A stretch of 64,000 nt of DNA from Bin87 sp965243255 (GTDB taxonomy: Bacteria; Chloroflexota; Dehalococcoidia; Lucifugimonadales; UBA3495), in contig CBDEUH010000004.1 of the NCBI GenBank assembly GCA_965243255.1, positions 186,001 to 250,000 on the forward strand, given 5' to 3'. Positions within the stretch are counted from its first letter, which is position 1; the number at the start of each line of letters is the position of its first letter. This document shows positions 16,388 through 24,027 of the stretch, one piece after another. A model generated the notes under the pieces. The model was not told the origin of the DNA, did no database searches, and worked only from the letters and a program-made list of their open reading frames with translations. The position numbers and the translations under genes are program-made.

Positions 16388-17152
16388 ATGTCGGGTCATT
16401 CCAAATGGTCAACAATCAAGCGCCAGAAAGGCGCGGCTGACGCCAAGCGGGGGGCTTTGTTCACCAAGTTGGCACGCAATATATCATTGGCCGCCAAGGA
16501 GGGCGGCGGCGGCGACCCCGATATGAACTTCCGCCTGCGCATCGCAATCGATCAGGCCAAGTCCAACAATATGCCCCAGGACAGCATCCTGCGGGCCGTG
16601 CGCCGCGGCTCCGGCGAGGGCGGCGAAGGCATGGAGGATTTGTCGGCGGTTACCTACGAAGGGTATGCCCCCGGCGGCGGAGCAATCCTGGTGCAGGCTC
16701 TCACCGACAACCGCAACCGCACCGCCTCCGAAATCCGCTCTGCTTTCAATAAGGGCGGCGGCAACCTCGGCGAGGCCGGATGCGTGGCGTGGAACTTTGA
16801 CAGCCGCGGCGTCATCACCCTGGAAATCGATGATGAGAGCGCGGCGGATGAGTTGAGCCTGGCCGCCATTGATGCCGATGCCGAGGACGTAAAATTCGAG
16901 GATGGCATCCTGGAGGTCTATACCGCCCCGGAAAATTTGCTGTCGGTGAAGTCGGCTCTGGAGAACGAAGGCGCGACGCCGGCATCGGCGGACGTGGCCA
17001 TGGTTCCCAAGACGATAGTGCCCTTGGAAAACCGGGCGGCGGAGCAGACCCTCCGCCTGCTGGATATCCTGGAGGAGCTGGACGACGTGCAAAAGGCCTA
17101 CACCAACGCGGACTTCCCGGCCGAAGTGCTGGAGCAGTACGGTTCTGCCTGA
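16388..17152 (+). CDS. YebC/PmpR family regulator / translation factor
   Basis: This 254-residue protein has the invariant N-terminus SGHSKWSTIKRQKGAADAKRG and the blocks FTKLARNISLAAKEGGGDPD (with one extra Gly) and YEGYAPGGGAILV. YebC-type proteins have been described as DNA-binding regulators and, more recently, as factors that relieve ribosome stalling on proline stretches. The stop overlaps the ruvC ATG by one base (TGATG), so translation is coupled. The association with ruvC-ruvA is conserved in many bacteria. Confidence 0.95.
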   Translation: MSGHSKWSTIKRQKGAADAKRGALFTKLARNISLAAKEGGGGDPDMNFRLRIAIDQAKSNNMPQDSILRAVRRGSGEGGEGMEDLSAVTYEGYAPGGGAILVQALTDNRNRTASEIRSAFNKGGGNLGEAGCVAWNFDSRGVITLEIDDESAADELSLAAIDADAEDVKFEDGILEVYTAPENLLSVKSALENEGATPASADVAMVPKTIVPLENRAAEQTLRLLDILEELDDVQKAYTNADFPAEVLEQYGSA

Positions 17153-17682
17153 TGCGCGTACTCGCCATCGACCCCGGCACCCTCCGCATGGGCTACGCCG
17201 TCCTGGACGCCGATTCCGTCGGTGGCGGCCCGGAGGCCGACGACTACGGCGTCGTCGCGCTGCCCGCTTCAATGTCTTTGGAAGCGCGCCTCTACCAGTT
17301 GCACACCCACATCCTGAACATGATTCACGTCTTCCACCCCGACGCCATTGCGGTGGAAGACCCCTTCGTGGGCCGGGGCGAGCGCGCCTTCGCCAAGTCC
17401 GCCCTTGCCATCGGCCAAGCTCAGGCCGTCGTCCTGATTGGCGCCGCCAGTCAGAACATCCCCGTGCGCCGCTACTCGCCGGCTGCCGTGAAGATGGCGG
17501 TAGCCGATTACGGCAAAGCGACCAAGCAGCAGGTACAACAGATCGCGGTATCCACGTTGGCCATAACCGACGACCCTCCTGAAGACGCCACCGACGCCCT
17601 GGCCGTGGGCTTGTGCCATCTGCGCCACGTTACCGACAATGACCTCATCGCACGCGAGATAAAGCCGGGCGAGGCGTTTTAA
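17152..17682 (+). CDS. ruvC: Holliday junction resolvase RuvC
   Basis: RuvC is the endonuclease that cuts Holliday junctions after RuvAB branch migration. At 176 residues it has the expected size. Acidic active-site residues are visible: Asp7 in AIDPGT, Glu in AVEDPF and the C-terminal Asp pair in EDATDALAVGLCH. The middle helix block AFAKSALAIGQAQAVVL replaces the common NxxSALKLGQARG. It overlaps yebC by one base and is followed 3 bases later by ruvA. Confidence 0.95.
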   Translation: MRVLAIDPGTLRMGYAVLDADSVGGGPEADDYGVVALPASMSLEARLYQLHTHILNMIHVFHPDAIAVEDPFVGRGERAFAKSALAIGQAQAVVLIGAASQNIPVRRYSPAAVKMAVADYGKATKQQVQQIAVSTLAITDDPPEDATDALAVGLCHLRHVTDNDLIAREIKPGEAF

Positions 17683-17685
17683 ACT

Positions 17686-18273
17686 GTGTTGGTGGGCGTC
17701 CACGGCGCGCTGGAGGGCGTCGGAACGGACTGGGTCAACGTGCAGGTCGGCGGCATCACGCTCCAAGTGTTCGTCCCTGCGTCGGAAATTCCCGGCCTGG
17801 GCAGCGTCGGCGAACCTGTGCGGCTGCACACGGTGCTGCGAATCCAGAACGAGCAGCCCACGCTGTACGGCTTTTCCCACGCCGGGTCGGTGGAGCTGTT
17901 CGGAGCCTTGACCAGTGTGTCTGGCATTGGCCCGCGCTCCGCCATGGCGATTCTATCGGAGTTGGGCGAAGACGGATTCCGGCAGGCGGTAGCCTCCGAG
18001 GATGTGGCCGCGCTGGCCCGCGCCCAGGGCGTGGGTCGACGTATCGCGAACCGAGTGGTCCTGGAACTGCGGGGCAAGTTGCCCGATGCCGAACCGGGCG
18101 CCGCCGGCGTCATCATCTCCGGCGGCTCCGACGCTGAAGCAGTAGAAGCCTTGACCGCGCTGGGAATGCCGCTGGCCGACGCCCGCCAGGCCGTGGCATA
18201 CCTGGACTTGCCGCCCGACGCCGACGTGGAGGACAAAATACGCCAGGCGCTGTTGAGCATGGGCGGCGGCTGA
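17686..18273 (+). CDS. ruvA: Holliday junction branch migration protein RuvA
   Basis: RuvA tetramers bind the four-way junction and load RuvB. The 195-residue protein begins at a GTG (17686) with VLVGVHGALEGVGTDW, has the OB-fold domain, the paired helix-hairpin-helix blocks (LTSVSGIGPRSAMAIL; ARAQGVGRRIANRVVLELRGKL) and the C-terminal RuvB-binding domain (EALTALGMPLADARQAV). It is part of yebC-ruvC-ruvA; the partner ruvB lies 11 kb downstream as a separate transcription unit. Confidence 0.95.
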   Translation: MLVGVHGALEGVGTDWVNVQVGGITLQVFVPASEIPGLGSVGEPVRLHTVLRIQNEQPTLYGFSHAGSVELFGALTSVSGIGPRSAMAILSELGEDGFRQAVASEDVAALARAQGVGRRIANRVVLELRGKLPDAEPGAAGVIISGGSDAEAVEALTALGMPLADARQAVAYLDLPPDADVEDKIRQALLSMGGG

Positions 18274-18284
18274 CCCAATTGCCG

Positions 18285-18290
18285 TATAAT
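18285..18290 (+). promoter_or_regulatory. putative -10 element of uvrB
   Basis: A perfect TATAAT lies 29 bases upstream of the uvrB start, just after the ruvA stop. No clear -35 is present at the right distance, so a uvrB promoter is possible but not proven. Confidence 0.45.
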
Positions 18291-18318
18291 GGGTTGAAAC
18301 CTTGGGGAGTCGTTGGTA

Positions 18319-20319
18319 ATGCCTGATTTTCAGTTAGTGGCCGATTTCGGCATGATGGGCGACCAGGAGCCGGCGGTGGAGCGCCTGTCCGCCGGCGTGC
18401 ACCAAGGCATGACCTACCAGACCCTGCTTGGCGTTACCGGCAGCGGCAAGACCTTCACCATGGCCAACATCGTACAGGAAGTCCAACGTCCCACCATCGT
18501 CATCGCCCACAACAAGACCCTGGCGGCCCAGCTGGCCACGGAGTTCAAGGAGTTCTTTCCCCACAACGCCGTGGAGTACTTCGTTTCCTACTACGACTAC
18601 TACCAGCCTGAAGCCTATATCCCTCGCACCGATACCTACATCGAGAAGGACAGCAGCGTCAACGAGGAGCTGGACAAGCTGCGCCTGGCCTCCACCACAT
18701 CCTTGCTCACCCGGCGCGATACCCTCATCGTGGCGTCCGTGTCCTGCATCTACGGCTTGGGCGACCCGTCGGACTACTTCGAGATGGTGGCCCGCATCGA
18801 GGTTGGCCAGGAATACAACCGCCGCGCCCTGCTCCGCCAGCTCATCGATATGCAGTACGAGCGCAACGATACCGACCTGGCTCGGGGTCGTTTCACAGTG
18901 CGCGGCGACACCCTGGAAATTGTGCCTGCCTATGAAGAGTTCGCCGTGCGCGTGCAGTTCTTCGGTGACGAAGTGGAACGCATCCTCACGCTCGATACCC
19001 TGACCGGGGAAGTGCTCAACGAGCGGCAGGACTTTTCCGTGTATCCCGCCAAACACTTCGTCACCAGCCGCGAGAAGCTGGACGCCGCCTTGATTGATAT
19101 CGAAGCGGAGATGCACGACCGGGTTGACGAATTCCGCCGTCAGGGCAAGCTCCTCGAAGCCCAGCGCCTGGAACAACGCACCCGCTACGACATGGAAATG
19201 CTCGACGAAACCGGTTTCTGCGCCGGCGTTGAGAACTACGCCCGCCACCTGTCCCGCCGTGCCGCCGGCAGCCCGCCCTGGACCCTGCTGGACTATTTCC
19301 CCGAAGACTACCTCATGTTCGTCGACGAGTCGCACATGACCCTGCCCCAGGTCCGCGGAATGTACAACGGCGACATTTCCCGCAAGAACACCCTGGTGGA
19401 GTACGGATTCCGCCTGCCCTCGGCCCTGGACAACCGCCCTCTGCACTTCAAGGAGTTTGAGGACCACATCAACCAGGTCGTGTACGTCTCGGCCACGCCG
19501 GGCCCGCTGGAAATGGAACGCACCGGCGCCGTCGTCGAGCAGGTGATTCGTCCCACCGGACTGCTCGACCCCACCATTGAGGTGAAGCCCACCTCCGGCC
19601 AAATCGACGACCTGCTCCACGAAATCCGGCAGCGCGTTGACCGTCAGGAGCGGGTGCTGGTAACCACCCTCACCAAGCGCATGGCCGAAGAACTGGCCGA
19701 TTACCTGTCCGAAACCGGCATCCGCAACCACTACCTCCACTCTGATATCGAAACGCTGAACAGGGTGGAGATTCTACGAGACCTACGCCTTGGCGTGTAT
19801 GACGTCGTGGTCGGCATCAACCTGCTCCGTGAGGGGCTGGACCTGCCAGAGGTGAGCCTCGTCGCCATCCTGGACGCCGACAAGGAGGGCTACCTCCGCT
19901 CTAGCACGTCGCTGATACAGACCATCGGCCGAGCGGCCCGCCACGCATCAGGACACGTCATCATGTACGCCGACCGGGTTACCGACTCCATGCAGCGTTC
20001 CATCGACGAAACTTATCGCCGTCGCGGCATCCAGGACGAACACAACCGCCAGCACGGCATCGAACCTCAGTCCATCCACAAGGCCGTCAGGGACATCACC
20101 GAAGGTCTACGCGGCGTTGCCGAACAGAAAGCATCCTACCAGGTGGCCCGCGAAGAAATGACCCGCGACGATATGTACCGCGTAGTCAAGGACCTGGAGT
20201 TTCAGATGAAAGAGGCCGCCCGCTCCCTCGAGTTCGAAAAAGCGGCCCACCTCCGCGACGAAATGCTGGAACTGAAGAAAATCATCGTCACCGAAGAAAA
20301 GATGCTCGCCTTATCGTAA
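18319..20319 (+). CDS. uvrB: excinuclease ABC subunit UvrB
   Basis: UvrB is the damage-verifying helicase-like core of nucleotide excision repair. The 666-residue protein has Walker A GVTGSGKT at 38-45, the beta-hairpin YYDYYQPEAYIP that clamps DNA, the block DTLIVASVSCIYGLG, helicase motifs near the end (GINLLREGLDLPEVSLVAIL; QTIGRAARH), and a C-terminal UVR domain (LEFQMKEAARSLEFEKAAHLRD). The ATG at 18319 is preferred over the TTG at 18313 because GGGGAG sits 9 bases before it. uvrA and uvrC are not in the window. Confidence 0.97.
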   Translation: MPDFQLVADFGMMGDQEPAVERLSAGVHQGMTYQTLLGVTGSGKTFTMANIVQEVQRPTIVIAHNKTLAAQLATEFKEFFPHNAVEYFVSYYDYYQPEAYIPRTDTYIEKDSSVNEELDKLRLASTTSLLTRRDTLIVASVSCIYGLGDPSDYFEMVARIEVGQEYNRRALLRQLIDMQYERNDTDLARGRFTVRGDTLEIVPAYEEFAVRVQFFGDEVERILTLDTLTGEVLNERQDFSVYPAKHFVTSREKLDAALIDIEAEMHDRVDEFRRQGKLLEAQRLEQRTRYDMEMLDETGFCAGVENYARHLSRRAAGSPPWTLLDYFPEDYLMFVDESHMTLPQVRGMYNGDISRKNTLVEYGFRLPSALDNRPLHFKEFEDHINQVVYVSATPGPLEMERTGAVVEQVIRPTGLLDPTIEVKPTSGQIDDLLHEIRQRVDRQERVLVTTLTKRMAEELADYLSETGIRNHYLHSDIETLNRVEILRDLRLGVYDVVVGINLLREGLDLPEVSLVAILDADKEGYLRSSTSLIQTIGRAARHASGHVIMYADRVTDSMQRSIDETYRRRGIQDEHNRQHGIEPQSIHKAVRDITEGLRGVAEQKASYQVAREEMTRDDMYRVVKDLEFQMKEAARSLEFEKAAHLRDEMLELKKIIVTEEKMLALS

Positions 20320-20378
20320 TCCCTTGTCCCCGTCCCCTTCATCTCGTTCATCGACGCAAAAACAACGTTTCTCTGGCG

Positions 20379-21500
20379 CTACCAGTGCTGCGCCAGGTTG
20401 GTCACCAGATTGTAGATGAACCAACCGTCGCCGGTTTTGAACGTCTGAGGCTTGGCAGTCTGGGCGTCGCGCATCACTCCTATCCCGTCCTCGTAGGGCT
20501 CGAAGGACACGATCCGGTCATAGCGGATGCGGAAGCGCTTGCGGGGCCCGTGAAAGTACAGGTGCTTGCTGGTCACTCCCAGTAATCCGGTATCCTCGTG
20601 CACCGTTTCTTCCCATTCCACCGCCCGGCTGCGAAAAGTGCGCGGGCTGTAGTACAGACCCTTGGCCACTCGGATGCTGACGCCATGAGACGTTCCCCGC
20701 CGTTCCCGTCGGGTTTTGACTTCGTAGTAGTCAACCCCGTCAATCAACCACACCAATTGCTCCGACTTCATCAAGTTGAAAGGCGGCCGGGTGTCCAGGC
20801 TCAAACGGTCCGGAATCAGGCCCTCCGCAGCGTCGCGGATGACGGCCGACTTGATCATATTGGTGTAGCCACCATGGACGTTCACCTCGGTTTGGGAAAG
20901 GTCGAAACGATGCAGATAGCGGATTAGCGCGTTCTCCTCGTCCAGCGAAAGCACCCCGTCCTCTATCGAGCCTTCAACAGCTGCCTCCCATGCTTGCGCC
21001 AGCAGCCGCCGCTGTTCATCTGACGACAGTTCCGAGTCGTCCAACGCCGTCGCCAGTTCGTGCAGATGATTATCGCTGCCGGGGGCTGCCAGCGCGGCCA
21101 GGCGGGCGTCCAGCATCAGGCGATCCCGGGCCGCGCGGTCCAGCTCGACCGCGGCGTCTTGGCCCGTCCGGTGCTGCTCATCAATGGCGAACTGGTCGCG
21201 AAAATCCCGCAGCCGGGTCTCTTCTTCCTGGGACAGTATCCCATCGGCCAGTCCCTCTTTGACCGCCTCATGCCAACCCTCGGCGATGACGGCGCGTATT
21301 CCGTCTTCGTCAACGTAAGAACTGCCGGCGATGACCTTCAGGTCGTCCAACAGAGCGGCTTCGCTGAAATCGGCCCGGCTGGCCGAATCGGCAACTAATG
21401 CCACCATCTGCTGCCGGCCGACTTGATGAGCGGACTCGCACTCCTTGTGCTTGCCCCGTAGAAAACCGGCTTTCTGGCCACAGTATCGGCAGTCGCCCAT
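20379..21500 (-). CDS. hypothetical protein: zinc-ribbon, two TerB-like repeats and a PH-like C-terminus
   Basis: The function is unknown. The 373-residue soluble protein starts with a short zinc-ribbon-like motif (CRYCGQKAGFLRGKHKEC, residues 4-21). Two related helical segments follow: one around 80-100 (AVKEGLADGILSQEEETRLRDF) and one around 170-190 (AVEGSIEDGVLSLDEENALIRYL). Both resemble the acidic helical hairpin of TerB-like domains. The C-terminal third is beta-rich (GVTSKHLYFHGPRKRFRIRYDRIVSFEPYEDG), typical of bacterial PH-like domains. It ends 60 bases from the convergent uvrB. It might be a stress or membrane-associated scaffold; no catalytic residues are apparent. Confidence 0.75.
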   Translation of the reverse strand: MGDCRYCGQKAGFLRGKHKECESAHQVGRQQMVALVADSASRADFSEAALLDDLKVIAGSSYVDEDGIRAVIAEGWHEAVKEGLADGILSQEEETRLRDFRDQFAIDEQHRTGQDAAVELDRAARDRLMLDARLAALAAPGSDNHLHELATALDDSELSSDEQRRLLAQAWEAAVEGSIEDGVLSLDEENALIRYLHRFDLSQTEVNVHGGYTNMIKSAVIRDAAEGLIPDRLSLDTRPPFNLMKSEQLVWLIDGVDYYEVKTRRERRGTSHGVSIRVAKGLYYSPRTFRSRAVEWEETVHEDTGLLGVTSKHLYFHGPRKRFRIRYDRIVSFEPYEDGIGVMRDAQTAKPQTFKTGDGWFIYNLVTNLAQHW

Positions 21501-21514
21501 AGCCGGTTATCCTG

Positions 21515-22393
21515 CTATGGGCTGCCAGTCGCCAGTGTGGCGTTCACGTAATCGTGCAGTTCCTGTAGCACCGCCGCGTTCTCCTCCAGCGTGAACTCGT
21601 CCACCAGGTAGTCGTGCTCCCCGCTCACCCCGCTTACCGCCCCGGCGTCCACCAGGAACCGGATGCAATCGGCGTCGGTATCCACGTCCGGCAGCAGGTT
21701 CCGTCCCACTCGTACCGACAAAGCTGCCACCAGCCCGTAGCCGCCCCAGTTCGACGTGCTGGCCGCAATCAGCCGGTCGCAGCCCACCACGGCGGGATGG
21801 TCGGGCAGCTGGTCGGCCCCCGCAATCACCTCTTGCAAATTGCCCATGCCGATTTCGTTGCCGCCGTCGCCGATGCCAATGGACGGCAGGCCCAGGGCGA
21901 ACAGGTGGTCAATCCGGGCGGTCTGCGGCGAAATGTCCCGTCCCCGCATGTTGCGGTAGATTCCGTCGGCGTCTGGCGAGCATCGTTCGATGGAAATCAA
22001 CAGGGCCGGCTCGCGCTCGGTGATGGTTTCCCTGACGAAATGGCCGTTGATATCAGGCTCTTCAATGATGGGATACCTGATTATCGGCGACGGGTCGCGC
22101 TGCCGGGTTACCCACGACGCCATCATATAGGCCATCGGCTCGTCCGCCGTGTAGAGTACGGAATGCCCCAGCTTCCGGAGCGCGTTGCCGATGGCAAATG
22201 CGCCCGGCGGCCCGTCCGTCTCCGGCGCGTCGCTCATCATGATGTAGAACCCGGTGGCGATGATGACCGGCCCGGGGTGTTCCAGCGCGTACTGCGCGGC
22301 TTGGTCGCAAAAGTCCGCCGGCAGGTGCGGGCGCAGTGCGTTAATGCCCCGGCGGTCGTGGTCAAGGATGATGTCTTCAATGGTTCGTGTCAT
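21515..22393 (-). CDS. DUF4392 protein, D-glutamate cyclase C-terminal-domain-like
   Basis: The 292-residue protein matches the DUF4392 family, the C-terminal domain of the mammalian D-glutamate cyclase DGLUCY. Features are an N-terminal HPGPVIIATGFYIMMSDAPETDGPPGA, the block EPALLISIERCSPDADGIYRNMRG and the glycine-rich GLPSIGIGDGGNEIGMG. DGLUCY converts D-glutamate to 5-oxo-D-proline. It begins 12 bases after the stop of a DUF1445 gene on the same strand, so the two domains of the fused enzyme are encoded side by side. The reaction in this organism is inference from the pair. Confidence 0.85.
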   Translation of the reverse strand: MTRTIEDIILDHDRRGINALRPHLPADFCDQAAQYALEHPGPVIIATGFYIMMSDAPETDGPPGAFAIGNALRKLGHSVLYTADEPMAYMMASWVTRQRDPSPIIRYPIIEEPDINGHFVRETITEREPALLISIERCSPDADGIYRNMRGRDISPQTARIDHLFALGLPSIGIGDGGNEIGMGNLQEVIAGADQLPDHPAVVGCDRLIAASTSNWGGYGLVAALSVRVGRNLLPDVDTDADCIRFLVDAGAVSGVSGEHDYLVDEFTLEENAAVLQELHDYVNATLATGSP

Positions 22394-22405
22394 TGGGCCT
22401 CACGG

Positions 22406-23203
22406 CTAAATCACTGCGTAATCGGAATCCCGGCGGTCGGTGATGAACATCTTGCCGGGGGCGTGGGTAATCATCAGCGGCGGCCTGCAGTTCAAAGCCA
22501 CTGCCTGCGGCGTTACCCCGCACGCCCAGAACACCGGCGTTTCGCCGGGCTTTATCTCCACGGATTCGCCGAACTCGGGATTGTTGATGTCTCGGATGCC
22601 GATGGCCGCCGGGTCGCCGATGTGAATCGGCGCGCCGTGGGTGTCGGGGAACCGGGATGTAACCTGCACGGCGCGTACAATCATCTCCTGCGGTATGGGC
22701 CGCATACTGACCACCATCGGGCCCGAGAACATTCCGGCCGGCCGGGTGGCTATGTTGGTGATGTACATCGGCACGTTGCTGCCGGCCTCCTGGTGCCGCA
22801 GGGGTATGCCCGAATCCGACATAGCCGCCTCAAATGAAAAGCTGCACCCCAGCAGGAAAGACACCAGGTCGTCACGCCAGAACTCGGCCACGGATTGGAA
22901 CTCGCCGATCATTTCCCCCTGTTCGTAGATGCGGTAGCCCGGCACGTCGGTGCGGATGTCGGCTCCTGGAGCTACAAAAGACGGCTCCACGGAACCGGCT
23001 TCGATGACCTCCAGAATCGGACACGGCTGCGGGTTCCGCTGGCAGAACAGCAGGAAGTCAAAGGCCAGGTCTCGAGGCAGTACGGCCAGGTTGGCCTGCA
23101 CACGACCGTTGGCTAGACCGGCGGTTACTCCGGCATACTCCCCGGCGCGTATCATCCGGCGGATTTCCGTGGGTTGGCTAGGCAGCAGCGTCGCAGTGGT
23201 CAT
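22406..23203 (-). CDS. DUF1445 protein (YcsI-like putative hydro-lyase; D-glutamate cyclase N-terminal-like)
   Basis: The 265-residue protein is a DUF1445/YcsI member. It has the segments NLAVLPRDLAFDFLLFCQRNP, FLLGCSFSFEAAM, the central YITNIATRPAGMFSGPMVVSMRP and CGVTPQAVALNCRPPLMITHAPG, with likely functional Cys and His near the C-terminus. The family is annotated as hydro-lyase by homology, and its fold forms the N-terminal part of DGLUCY-type D-glutamate cyclases. The ATG at 23203 has GGAGAG 6 bases upstream; an ATG nine codons earlier is less well placed. It is first in a two-gene unit with the DUF4392 gene. Confidence 0.88.
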   Translation of the reverse strand: MTTATLLPSQPTEIRRMIRAGEYAGVTAGLANGRVQANLAVLPRDLAFDFLLFCQRNPQPCPILEVIEAGSVEPSFVAPGADIRTDVPGYRIYEQGEMIGEFQSVAEFWRDDLVSFLLGCSFSFEAAMSDSGIPLRHQEAGSNVPMYITNIATRPAGMFSGPMVVSMRPIPQEMIVRAVQVTSRFPDTHGAPIHIGDPAAIGIRDINNPEFGESVEIKPGETPVFWACGVTPQAVALNCRPPLMITHAPGKMFITDRRDSDYAVI

Positions 23204-23239
23204 CGGGGCTCTCCGTAACGCTGGCGGCATGGCAGCGTA

Positions 23240-23248
23240 TGCTAGAAT
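23240..23248 (+). promoter_or_regulatory. putative extended -10 promoter of the OmpR-type regulator
   Basis: TGCTAGAAT lies 50 bases before the regulator's ATG and matches the extended -10 of yebC exactly. No strong -35 is seen. Confidence 0.4.
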
Positions 23249-23297
23249 TGCGGAACTGGGGGCATAATAGACAGCGGCGACTGCGGCGTCAAACCCG

Positions 23298-24017
23298 ATG
23301 CTCGGAGACGCCGGCCAACCCGGCTACGGTTGGGATGACAAAGTGTACAACGTGTTTCTGCTGACGCGTCCCGGCAGCGGGATGGTGTCGTTGGTCAAAC
23401 AAATCGACGATTCAGGTATGTCCTGCCGCGCCGGCAGCGACGTGGTCGAACTGGATGATGCCGCCCATGCCGTCGCCTTGGACGTGGTGCTGCTGGACCT
23501 GTCGGCGGTAGGCATCGGCGCCCAGTCGGTGATTGAACGGGTTTCCCAACTTGGATTGCCCACCATGCTGGTGGTGGACTCAGGCGCCCTGCCACAGTAC
23601 GACCCGGCTATCAACGTTGATGATTTTATCGTGGCCCCTCTGAACCCTGCCGAGCTGCTCGCGAGGGTGGGGCAGATGGTTTTCCGACGCAACGGGCGCG
23701 GCACTGACCAGGTGGTGCGCGTTGGCGAACTGACCATCGACCTGCAGAGTTACGAGGTTAGCATGGCCGGCCGGCGCATCTCCCTGACCTATAAGGAGTT
23801 TCAGCTGCTCACCCTCCTGGCCTCCAACCCCGGCCGGGTGTACAGCCGGGAAGCGTTGCTGAACCAGGTTTGGGGTTACGACTATCTGGGAGGCACTCGA
23901 ACCGTGGATGTTCACATCCGGCGGCTGCGTTCCAAGGTGGAAGATCCCGACCACCTTTTCGTCGAAACTATCTGGAACGTCGGATATCGCTTCCGCGATA
24001 TCGCTGCCGAAGGATGA
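23298..24017 (+). CDS. OmpR/PhoB-type transcriptional regulator with degenerate receiver
   Basis: The 239-residue protein has an N-terminal receiver-like domain (about 15-125) and a C-terminal winged helix of OmpR type. The DNA-binding half is textbook: YEVSMAGRRISLTYKEFQLLTLL, SREALLNQVWGYDYLGGTRTVDVHIRRLRSKV and VGYRF. The receiver keeps a candidate phospho-Asp in VVLLDLS. It lacks the acidic pair after strand 1 (VFLLTRPG instead of the usual DD), and the conserved Lys is Ala (VAPLNPAEL instead of KPF). It probably does not follow normal phosphorelay chemistry. No histidine kinase is adjacent. A TGCTAGAAT extended -10 lies at 23240-23248. Confidence 0.88.
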   Translation: MLGDAGQPGYGWDDKVYNVFLLTRPGSGMVSLVKQIDDSGMSCRAGSDVVELDDAAHAVALDVVLLDLSAVGIGAQSVIERVSQLGLPTMLVVDSGALPQYDPAINVDDFIVAPLNPAELLARVGQMVFRRNGRGTDQVVRVGELTIDLQSYEVSMAGRRISLTYKEFQLLTLLASNPGRVYSREALLNQVWGYDYLGGTRTVDVHIRRLRSKVEDPDHLFVETIWNVGYRFRDIAAEG

Positions 24018-24027
24018 GCGGTATCGC

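Noticed and set aside
18334..19740. Antisense open frame of about 468 codons inside uvrB
   Set aside because: His/Val/Gly-rich shadow of the uvrB coding strand with no domains.
21614..22837. Long plus-strand open frame over the DUF4392/DUF1445 genes
   Set aside because: It spans two well-supported minus-strand genes and has no family similarity.
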